A DNA stretch of 15,697 nucleotides from an uncultured Clostridia bacterium (lineage in GTDB: Bacteria; Bacillota; Clostridia; Christensenellales; UBA1242). Both the position numbers and the translations under genes were made by a program. The notes below the pieces were generated by a model. It worked only from the letters and a program-made list of their open reading frames with translations, searched no databases and had not been told where the DNA came from. The stretch spans positions 1 through 15,697 of the forward strand of contig CALATF010000001.1 of assembly GCA_937891595.1 (NCBI GenBank), given 5' to 3'. Shown in pieces: positions 7,726 through 13,930 of the stretch (position 1 is its first letter; each line of letters begins with the position of its first letter).

Positions 7726-9108
7726 ATGAAACAATTATGGGCAGGACGCTCTAAAAAAGAACTAGCAAAGCAAACTAATGATTTTAACTCGTCAATTTCA
7801 TTTGATAGTAGAATGGTTGAAGAAGATATTACTGGTAGTATTGCTCACGTAACAATGTTAGGTAAACAAAATATAATTTCAATAAAAGATAGTAAACAAA
7901 TTATTGATTGTTTAACAGATATTTTATATGAAATAAAAAACGGAAAATTAATTATAGACCCACAAAGTGAAGATATTCATACTTTTGTAGAGCAAGTTTT
8001 AACTAATAGGCTTGGAGATGTTGGCAAAAAGCTTCACACAGCAAGAAGTAGAAATGACCAAGTTTGTTTAGATACAAGAATGTATTTAAAAAATAAGATT
8101 GTAGAAATAAAAAAACAAATTAAGTTTTTGCTTGAAGTTATTATAGATCTATCAAGTAAGCATACTCAAACAATAATGCCGGGATATACCCATTTGCAAA
8201 GGGCACAGCCTATTACATTTGCTCATCACTTAATGGCTTATGCTAGTATGTTTATGAGAGATTTTAATAGATTAGAAAATACCTTTAAAAGTACAAATAT
8301 TTGCCCTCTTGGCAGTTGTGCTTTTGCTGGAACAACCTATCCTATAAATAGACAAATGGTTGCTAAAGATTTGGGTTTTAGTGATGTCAGCTTAAACTCT
8401 ATTGACGGGGTTTCAGATAGAGATTTTGTTGTAGAACTTGCTAATGATATTGCTCTTATTATGATGCATTTATCTCGTTTTAGTGAAGAGATAATTTTGT
8501 GGAGTAGTTGGGAATTTAAATTTATTGAACTTGATGATTCTTATTGTACAGGTTCTTCTATTATGCCGCAAAAGAAAAATGCTGATATTGCCGAACTTGT
8601 TCGCGGTAAAACGGGTAGGGTGTATGGCAACCTTATGTCAATTCTAACAACTCTTAAGGGTTTGCCACTTGCCTATAATAAAGATATGCAAGAAGATAAA
8701 GAGTGTATATTTGATAGTATAGACACTATTTTACAATGTTTACCTATATTTAGGGATATGTTAAAAACTATTACTGTTTTAAAAGATAATATGCTTCTTG
8801 CAGCACAAAAAGGTTTTATAAATGCTACAGATTGTGCAGATTATCTTACTAAAAAAGGTGTTTCTTTTAGAGATGCATATAAACTTTCAGGTCAACTTGT
8901 AGCTTATTGTATTGATAATAATAAAACTTTAAACACTTTAACTTTGCAAGAATATAAAAATTTTAATAACTTGTTTGAAGAAGATATTTATAATACTATA
9001 GACCTTAAGACGTGTGTTGAGGGTAGAATTTCATATGGTGGCCCTTCAAAACAAGCGGTTGAAATTCAAATAAAAGCAGTTAAAGATTTCTTAAAAAAGC
9101 ATAAATAA
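7726..9108 (+). CDS. argH: Argininosuccinate lyase
   Basis: This enzyme splits argininosuccinate into arginine and fumarate, the last step of arginine synthesis, as a homotetramer in the cytosol. The 460-residue length is usual. Visible signatures are the N-terminal LWAGRS, HTARSRNDQV (104-113), the GYTHLQRAQP segment with its conserved His (H156), and the flexible catalytic loop GSSIMPQKKN (276-285) with the serine that acts as general acid/base. The loop continues Ala-Asp where many homologues have Pro-Asp, a mild variation. It is the second gene of the argGH operon and is followed directly by a strong terminator. The other arginine genes (argCJBDF) are not in the window, so carbamoyl-ornithine supply must be encoded elsewhere. 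Confidence 0.97.
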   Translation: MKQLWAGRSKKELAKQTNDFNSSISFDSRMVEEDITGSIAHVTMLGKQNIISIKDSKQIIDCLTDILYEIKNGKLIIDPQSEDIHTFVEQVLTNRLGDVGKKLHTARSRNDQVCLDTRMYLKNKIVEIKKQIKFLLEVIIDLSSKHTQTIMPGYTHLQRAQPITFAHHLMAYASMFMRDFNRLENTFKSTNICPLGSCAFAGTTYPINRQMVAKDLGFSDVSLNSIDGVSDRDFVVELANDIALIMMHLSRFSEEIILWSSWEFKFIELDDSYCTGSSIMPQKKNADIAELVRGKTGRVYGNLMSILTTLKGLPLAYNKDMQEDKECIFDSIDTILQCLPIFRDMLKTITVLKDNMLLAAQKGFINATDCADYLTKKGVSFRDAYKLSGQLVAYCIDNNKTLNTLTLQEYKNFNNLFEEDIYNTIDLKTCVEGRISYGGPSKQAVEIQIKAVKDFLKKHK

Positions 9109-9114
9109 ATAATA

Positions 9115-9150
9115 AAAAAGAACCTTGGAAACGAGGTTCTTTTTATTTTT
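9115..9150 (+). terminator. Intrinsic terminator of argGH
   Basis: A 13-bp stem (9115-9127 / 9132-9144, one U-G pair) capped by a GAAA tetraloop is followed by T-rich sequence. The flanking A and T runs are symmetrical, so it could also stop transcripts from the convergent degV-family gene. Confidence 0.9.
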
Positions 9151-9242
9151 TTAATAAATTTTATAAAAGATTGCATGTAAAACTAACTAATATTGCATAT
9201 TAATAATTTTTATCAGTTGATATATTTTTTAAATAGGTAATG

Positions 9243-10112
9243 TTAAAAATTATTTACAGCTAACGCAATTCCTAATGCTCCTGGGCCTATATGGCATGAA
9301 ACACTTAAAGAAAGTGGGTCTACATATTTAAAGGTTAAGTTAGGGAATGTTTCCAAAACTTCTTCTTTAAATTTCAATGCCTCTTCTTCACTGTTAGTAT
9401 GTGCTAAAGAAATCGTCATTTTACCATTTTTATATTCTTTAGCAAATTCGTTTTCAAGTTCCTGTTTAATTTGTTGCAAAACTTTTTTCTTAGCTTGTGA
9501 TGGTGTTAAAGCCATAGCAAATCTTTCAAACTTTCCGCCACGGCTAGATAATATAGGTTTAATTTTTAACATTGAACCAAGCGCGGCTGCGGCAGGTGAA
9601 ATTCTTCCACCTTTCTTTAAATATTTTAAGGTTGAAAGTATTATGTAAACAGAAGATAGGTGACTAGTGCTTTCTAAATATTCTTTAATTTCTTTTGCAC
9701 TCTTTTCAAGTTTTGCTAAAGCCAAAGCTTCAAAAACACTTTCTTTTTGGCAAATAGAAATACGCTTGTTATCTACTACCTGAACTTTTCCGTTATATTG
9801 TTGTGATAAAAAGTTCGCTGTTTGGTAAGTTCCACTTAAACCACTAGACATAGGAATGAAAACTATTTCGTCATATTCTTTTAAAGTTTCTTCCCATAGA
9901 TCTTGCAAATATCCTGGTGAAGGTTGTGAAGTATTTACATTAGGGTCAAGTTTTAAAAGATCATAAAACTTTTCTTGAGATAGAGTAATTTCTTCAAAAT
10001 ATTCTTCATCATTAATAGTAAAAGGCATAGGGACAACTTTTAAGCCAAGTTGTTCTGCTTCAGATTGTAATATACCTGAGTTTGAATCTGTAATGATTAT
10101 TACCTTACTCAT
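9243..10112 (-). CDS. DegV family fatty-acid-binding protein (FakB-like)
   Basis: This 289-residue cytosolic protein binds a fatty acid in a deep pocket. In Bacillota such FakB proteins present the acyl chain to the FakA kinase, which makes acyl-phosphate for phospholipid synthesis. The start at 10112 (MSKVIIITDSN) is chosen because AAGGAG lies 10 nt upstream, inside the longer open frame that begins at 10154. Family motifs are TDSNSG (8-13), TSQPSPG (about 66-72), SSGLSGTYQTA (about 88-98), LKYLKKGGRIS in the middle, and HIGPGALGIA near the C-terminus. Ligand type (saturated or unsaturated) cannot be read. It is a single-gene transcript with its own promoter, and no fakA is present nearby. 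Confidence 0.93.
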   Translation of the reverse strand: MSKVIIITDSNSGILQSEAEQLGLKVVPMPFTINDEEYFEEITLSQEKFYDLLKLDPNVNTSQPSPGYLQDLWEETLKEYDEIVFIPMSSGLSGTYQTANFLSQQYNGKVQVVDNKRISICQKESVFEALALAKLEKSAKEIKEYLESTSHLSSVYIILSTLKYLKKGGRISPAAAALGSMLKIKPILSSRGGKFERFAMALTPSQAKKKVLQQIKQELENEFAKEYKNGKMTISLAHTNSEEEALKFKEEVLETFPNLTFKYVDPLSLSVSCHIGPGALGIALAVNNF

Positions 10113-10156
10113 GCAAAAAAATCTCCTTATCATGTTTTCTACAAAATTATACAAAA

Positions 10157-10185
10157 ATTATACCAAAGATATAAATAAAAATCAA
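10157..10185 (-). promoter_or_regulatory. Promoter of the DegV-family gene
   Basis: On the minus strand TTGATT (10180-10185) and TATAAT (10157-10162) are separated by 17 nt, and the start codon lies about 45 nt further on. A second TATAAT copy occurs at 10146-10151 on the same strand. Confidence 0.65.
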
Positions 10186-10365
10186 TTTAAAAACATTAAA
10201 TAAAATTGACAAATATTAGATAGTATATTTTTATGAAAAAGATTGTGCTAATATTAATTTCATAATATTTTTAAATTTTTTAGACCAGTAGGTTTTCTTT
10301 TATTTTTAGTATTTTTAACTAATATAAAGCCGAACAAGTAGTTTGAAAATAAGTAAATTTTAATA

Positions 10366-10396
10366 AAAAAGACAAAGCTTTATTCTTTGTCTTTTT
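10366..10396 (-). terminator. Intrinsic terminator of nrdDG
   Basis: A perfect 12-bp stem (10366-10377 / 10385-10396) with a 7-nt loop has A and T runs at its base. On the minus strand it starts inside the nrdG stop codon and runs into TTTTTT. Confidence 0.85.
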
Positions 10397-10919
10397 AATT
10401 TAAATATATAACTACTTGGTTTTCTTTTAAAGATTTTTTAACGTCTATTATTCTTTGGTTAGATGAACCTCTAAATTTTAATGATATATTTTTTAAACAT
10501 TCTACAAAAGGGCCGTCTACTAAAACATCTATATAAGATAATAATTCGACTGTGTGTTCGCAAAAAGCTCTACCATTTTGTACTAAGTCTTTATCATAAA
10601 TATAACCAGTATAACACCAAATGTTTTTACTATCGCCAAATTCTTTTTTTAGTCTTTTTATAAAAGGTAACAGTGCTTGTTGATTTTGGGGTTCCATAGG
10701 TTCTCCGCCTAAAAGTGTTATACCTTTAATATAATTTGGTTTAAGTAAATTTATTAAATAATCTTCAATTTCTTTAGTAAAAGGTTTGCCGTAGTTAAAA
10801 TCCCAAGCTTCTTTATTAAAGCAATTTTTACAATGGTGTGTGCAACCTGATACAAACAAACTAACCCTTACACCTTCACCGTTAGCGATGTCGGTATTTT
10901 TAATATTTGCGTAGTTCAT
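10395..10919 (-). CDS. nrdG: Anaerobic ribonucleoside-triphosphate reductase activating protein
   Basis: This radical-SAM enzyme of 174 residues, the normal length, uses a 4Fe-4S cluster and S-adenosylmethionine to place the glycyl radical on NrdD. The cluster motif C26-x3-C30-x2-C33 lies in SGCTHHCKNC. LLGGEPM (about 92-98) is the family's GGEP segment. The start at 10919 (MNYANIKN) is chosen because GTAGGAG lies 8 nt before it; the longer frame reaching 11066 runs back into nrdD and is not real. The SD overlaps the TAG stop of nrdD, with only 11 nt between the genes, so translation is probably coupled. The protein is oxygen-sensitive, so it acts under anaerobic conditions. Confidence 0.96.
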   Translation of the reverse strand: MNYANIKNTDIANGEGVRVSLFVSGCTHHCKNCFNKEAWDFNYGKPFTKEIEDYLINLLKPNYIKGITLLGGEPMEPQNQQALLPFIKRLKKEFGDSKNIWCYTGYIYDKDLVQNGRAFCEHTVELLSYIDVLVDGPFVECLKNISLKFRGSSNQRIIDVKKSLKENQVVIYLN

Positions 10920-10930
10920 TAAATTTACTC

Positions 10931-13108
10931 CTACAAGTGAAGAACTCTTTCTTTTATTTCTTGAGTTCTGCCTTGGTTCCAGTATTGTGTGCCTATATAA
11001 CCACAAGTTCTTCTTGCAACATTCATTGTTGTTTGGTCTGTATTGTCGCAGTTTGGACATTTCCAAATAAGTTTACCATCTTCGTCTTCATGAATTTGAA
11101 TTTCGCCGTCATATCCACAGCACATACAGTAGTCGCTTTTTGTGTTTAGTTCTGCGTACATGATGTTATCGTAAATGTATTTAATAACATCTAGGAGAGC
11201 TTCTAAGTTGTTTTGCATGTTAGGAACTTCAACATATGAAATAGCTCCGCCTGGGCTAAGTTTTTGAAATTCACTTTCAAGAGCAAGTTTATCAAAAGCA
11301 TTGATAGGTTCTGTAACGTGAACATGGTAACTATTTGTAATATAACTTTTGTCTGTTACGCCTTTAACAATACCAAATCTTTTTTGCAAGCATTTTGAGA
11401 ATTTATAAGTTGTACTTTCAAGTGGAGTACCATATAAAGAATAATCTATATTTTCTTCTTTCTTCCATTTGTTAGTATATTCGTTAAGTTTTTTCATAAT
11501 AGTTAAGCCAAGTTCTTTTCCTTCCGGCTCTGTAAGCTTTTTACCTATTAAGTAATAAACGGTTTCCCAAAGACCTGCGTAGCCTAATGAAATAGTAGAA
11601 TAACCGCCATGTAATAACTTATCTATTTTTTCGCCTGGTTTTAATCTTGCTAAAGCTCCATATTGCCAAAGAATAGGGGCAGCATCTGATAAAGTGCCTG
11701 TTAATCTTTCATGCCTACATTGTAAGCCTTTGTGACAAAGTTCAAGCCTTTCGTCAAAGATTTGCCAGAATTTATTCATATCTTTATTAGAAGATAAGGC
11801 AATATCAACTAAGTTCACTGTTACAACGCCTTGGTTAAATCTGCCATAATATTTAGGTTTTCCATTTTCGTCTAGGAAAGGTGTTAAGAAGCTTCTGCAA
11901 CCCATACATGTATAACATTGTCCGTCGCCGTTTGCATCTACTTTAAGTTCTTTCATTTTCTTTTCAGAGATATAGTCAGGAACAAGACGCTTAGATGAAC
12001 ATTTTGCAGCAAGTTGTGTTAAATAATAATAAGGGCTGTCTTCATGAATGTTATCTTCTTCCAAAACATAAATAAGTTTTGGGAAAGCTGGTGTTATATA
12101 AATGCCTTTTTGGTTTTTAACGCCTTTATATCTTTGTTTTAATGTTTCTTCAATCATTATAGCTAAGTCTTTTTTCTCTTGTTCGTTTTTAGCTTCGCCA
12201 AGATACATAAATACTGTAATGAATGGAGCTTGACCATTTGTTGTCATAAGTGTAACAACTTGATATTGAATTGTTTGAATACCTTTAACAATTTCGCTTC
12301 TTACACGTTCTTCAACAATTTGTTTAATTTTGTTTTCAGAAATTTTTATATTAAGATTTTTAAATCTTTCCCTTTCTTCTTTTAAGAATTTTTGTCTTGA
12401 AACATCAACAAAAGGTGCTAAGTGGGAAAGAGTAATACTTTGACCACCATATTGATTACTTGCAACTTGTGCAATAATTTGTGTGGCTATATTGCAAGCA
12501 GTTGAAAAAGAATGTGGTTTTTCAATCATTGTTTCACTAATAACTGTTCCATTTTGAAGCATGTCTTCAAGATTAACCAAATCGCAGTTGTGCATTCTTT
12601 GTGCAAAATAGTCTGTGTCGTGGAAGTGAATTAAACCTTCATCGTGAGCTTTCATAACTTCTTCAGGAACTAAAAATCTTTTGCAAAGGTCTTTGCTTAC
12701 TTCGCCAGCCATATAATCTCTTTGAACGCTATTGATTGTTGGGTTCTTGTTGGAATTTTCTTGTTTGACCTCTTCATTATTGCATTCAATTAAACTTAAA
12801 ATTTGTTTATCTGTAGTATTGCTCTTTCTAACCATTGCACGAGTGTAACGATAAGTTATGTAATTTCTTGCAACATTGTGTGCGCCTGATTCCATAAGTT
12901 GATTTTCTACTAAATCTTGAATTTCTTCAACGTTAAGAGCACGCCTTGTTTTTTTACAAATTTTTTCAACATTAGCTGAAATTTCTTGTATTTTGTCTTC
13001 AGGTAATCTGAATTTTTCTTCTACGCTTAAATTAGCTTTTGAAATAGCATTTGTTATTTTTTTAATATCAAATATTTGTTCTTCACCGCTTCGTTTAATA
13101 ATTTTCAT
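10931..13108 (-). CDS. nrdD: Anaerobic (class III) ribonucleoside-triphosphate reductase
   Basis: This 725-residue glycyl-radical enzyme reduces ribonucleoside triphosphates to deoxy forms without oxygen, supplying DNA precursors. The N-terminus (MKIIKRSGEEQIFDIKKI and onward, about 1-95) is an ATP-cone allosteric domain. The middle has the conserved STACNIATQIIAQVASNQYGG segment region and C398-x2-C401-M-G-C404-R-S-F, whose MGCR cysteine matches the thiyl-radical position of the family. The C-terminus carries the zinc site C661/C664 and C684/C687, and the radical-bearing RTC-G703-YIG loop. The start follows TAGGAG by about 12 nt, a little long, but the N-terminal sequence supports it. nrdG follows 11 nt later. 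The promoter carries a pair of NrdR-like boxes. All key residues are intact. Confidence 0.97.
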   Translation of the reverse strand: MKIIKRSGEEQIFDIKKITNAISKANLSVEEKFRLPEDKIQEISANVEKICKKTRRALNVEEIQDLVENQLMESGAHNVARNYITYRYTRAMVRKSNTTDKQILSLIECNNEEVKQENSNKNPTINSVQRDYMAGEVSKDLCKRFLVPEEVMKAHDEGLIHFHDTDYFAQRMHNCDLVNLEDMLQNGTVISETMIEKPHSFSTACNIATQIIAQVASNQYGGQSITLSHLAPFVDVSRQKFLKEERERFKNLNIKISENKIKQIVEERVRSEIVKGIQTIQYQVVTLMTTNGQAPFITVFMYLGEAKNEQEKKDLAIMIEETLKQRYKGVKNQKGIYITPAFPKLIYVLEEDNIHEDSPYYYLTQLAAKCSSKRLVPDYISEKKMKELKVDANGDGQCYTCMGCRSFLTPFLDENGKPKYYGRFNQGVVTVNLVDIALSSNKDMNKFWQIFDERLELCHKGLQCRHERLTGTLSDAAPILWQYGALARLKPGEKIDKLLHGGYSTISLGYAGLWETVYYLIGKKLTEPEGKELGLTIMKKLNEYTNKWKKEENIDYSLYGTPLESTTYKFSKCLQKRFGIVKGVTDKSYITNSYHVHVTEPINAFDKLALESEFQKLSPGGAISYVEVPNMQNNLEALLDVIKYIYDNIMYAELNTKSDYCMCCGYDGEIQIHEDEDGKLIWKCPNCDNTDQTTMNVARRTCGYIGTQYWNQGRTQEIKERVLHL

Positions 13109-13194
13109 GATTAATGTTTTCTCCTATTGTTTGATTACCTGATTTTTGCTGGTTTTTAGCAAATTGATATTTTTTTGACTATCAATCGATATTT

Positions 13195-13224
13195 ACCATA
13201 CCACAATATATTGTGTTAAGTCAA
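13195..13224 (-). promoter_or_regulatory. Promoter of nrdDG
   Basis: On the minus strand TTGACT (13219-13224) and TATGGT (13195-13200) are separated by 18 nt. The strong palindrome at 13201-13216 fills the spacer, which is where a repressor would block RNA polymerase. Confidence 0.65.
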
Positions 13225-13248
13225 AAGAAATATTACTAATTATTGTGT
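13201..13248 (-). promoter_or_regulatory. Pair of NrdR boxes upstream of nrdD
   Basis: Box 1 (13201-13216) contains the perfect 14-nt palindrome CACAATATATTGTG and matches the NrdR consensus acaCwAtATaTwGtgt at 15 of 16 positions. Box 2 (13233-13248, TTACTAATTATTGTGT) matches at 12 of 16, with one half-site fully kept. The centres are 32 bp apart, about three helical turns, the arrangement known for NrdR. Box 1 sits between -35 and -10; box 2 is upstream of -35. Repression by NrdR when dATP is high is inferred from family knowledge; nrdR is not in the window. Confidence 0.8.
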
Positions 13249-13305
13249 TTTTGGTCACTTTATACAAAGATTATTAAAATTTTTATAAAAGTATGCAAAA
13301 ACGTT

Positions 13306-13335
13306 TTGAATTTTTTAAAAAATGGTTATTATAAA
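13306..13335 (+). promoter_or_regulatory. Possible promoter for a short RNA
   Basis: TTGAAT (13306-13311) and TATAAA (13330-13335) are spaced 18 nt apart on the plus strand, upstream of a terminator hairpin with no gene between. It is a weak match in AT-rich DNA, listed because it would explain the orphan terminator. Confidence 0.3.
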
Positions 13336-13367
13336 GTATATTTATAACTAAATTTTAAATTTTTCAT

Positions 13368-13398
13368 AAGGCAATTTCTTTTTAGAAGTTGCTTTTTT
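13368..13398 (+). terminator. Orphan intrinsic terminator
   Basis: A 12-bp stem (13368-13379 / 13384-13395, two G-U pairs) with a TTTT loop is followed by TTTT. The T tract is only on the plus-strand side, yet no plus-strand gene lies upstream because nrdD points away. Confidence 0.6.
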
Positions 13399-13496
13399 AT
13401 AAAACCAACATGAACGATAATATACCTGCTAAGATAAATAATCAACCGAAAACTTTAATTTTTTTAAAAAAATTTTTTTAATGGTATAAAATAAGA

Positions 13497-13526
13497 TTGA
13501 CAGTTGAAAATTCATTCAATTATACT
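13497..13526 (+). promoter_or_regulatory. Sigma-A promoter of the cadC-cadA operon
   Basis: A perfect TTGACA (13497-13502) and TATACT (13521-13526) are spaced 18 nt apart, 43 nt before the cadC start. The A/T-tract block just upstream could act as an UP element. Confidence 0.8.
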
Positions 13527-13557
13527 ATTTTTATAGTTGAATGCATATTCAATTATA
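13503..13557 (+). promoter_or_regulatory. Twin ArsR/SmtB-type operators
   Basis: Two copies of GTTGAA-N6-TTCAATTATA lie at 13503-13524 and 13536-13557, 33 bp apart. Each is an inverted repeat; the second (TTGAAT-GCAT-ATTCAA) is perfect over its 6-bp arms. The first fills the -35/-10 spacer and the second lies around and after the transcription start. This form and position match operators of metal-sensing ArsR/SmtB repressors, so autoregulation by the adjacent cadC product is the natural reading. Confidence 0.75.
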
Positions 13558-13568
13558 TAGGAGATTTT

Positions 13569-13928
13569 ATGGGTAAAAATGAATTAGTTTGTGATTGTGA
13601 TATTATTCACGGTGATTTAGTTGAAAAAGCTAAACAAACTATACTTAGCGAAGATATGTTGATTAAAATTTCTCATTTTTATAAGGCGTTATCGGATAGC
13701 ACAAGAATTAAAATTGTTAATTTACTAGAAAAGAATGAACTGTGTGTGTGCGATATAGCTGTTATATTAAATATGACCAAGTCGGCAGTTTCTCACCAAC
13801 TTAAATATTTAAGACAGCTTAATCTAATTAAAAGTTGTAAGCGTGGCAAGGAAGTATGGTATAGTTTAGCAGATGAACATGTTAAACAAGTTTTTGATAT
13901 TAGTCTAGAACATATTTTGGAGAAATAA
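13569..13928 (+). CDS. cadC: CadC-like metal-sensing ArsR/SmtB repressor
   Basis: This 119-residue winged-helix repressor should release DNA when it binds Cd, Pb or Zn. The start at 13569 (MGKNELVCDC) follows AGGAG by 5 nt; the in-frame TTG at 13497 is the -35 box, not a start. Candidate thiolate ligands are C8 and C10 at the N-terminus and C59 and C61 in ELCVCDIA on the DNA-binding domain, matching the alpha3N site of S. aureus CadC (C7, C11, C58, C60). D102, H104, H115 and E118 match the alpha5 zinc site residues. The recognition helix region is MTKSAVSHQLKYLRQL. The P-type ATPase gene begins 2 nt after the stop, so the pair forms a classic cadCA-type operon under the twin operators. The preferred metal is inferred, not shown. 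Confidence 0.92.
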   Translation: MGKNELVCDCDIIHGDLVEKAKQTILSEDMLIKISHFYKALSDSTRIKIVNLLEKNELCVCDIAVILNMTKSAVSHQLKYLRQLNLIKSCKRGKEVWYSLADEHVKQVFDISLEHILEK

Positions 13929-13930
13929 AT

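Larger units (their letters stand above)
13109..13568. other. Divergent intergenic region between nrdD and the cadC-like gene
   Basis: The gene-free region of 460 bases holds the nrdD promoter with two NrdR boxes at its left, a promoter-like pair and terminator hairpin (13306-13398) in the middle, an A/T-tract block (T7-A7-T7 at 13459-13479), and the cadC promoter with twin operators at its right. I saw no open frame worth reporting in it. Confidence 0.6.

Noticed and set aside
10233..10265. Ten-codon plus-strand frame reading MKKIVLILIS after a TTGACA, followed in another frame by a short hydrophobic stretch
   Set aside because: There is no Shine-Dalgarno site, it is very short, and a one-base shift to the hydrophobic frame in AT-rich DNA is easily chance. 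It could be a relic of a lost secreted protein but I cannot support that.
10920..11066. N-terminal extension of nrdG overlapping nrdD
   Set aside because: It overlaps the highly conserved zinc and glycyl-radical end of nrdD in another frame; the ATG at 10919 has an SD and gives the normal NrdG length.
13497..13568. TTG start that would add 24 residues to the CadC-like protein
   Set aside because: The TTG is the -35 element and the stretch contains the -10 and both operators; the ATG at 13569 has a proper SD.
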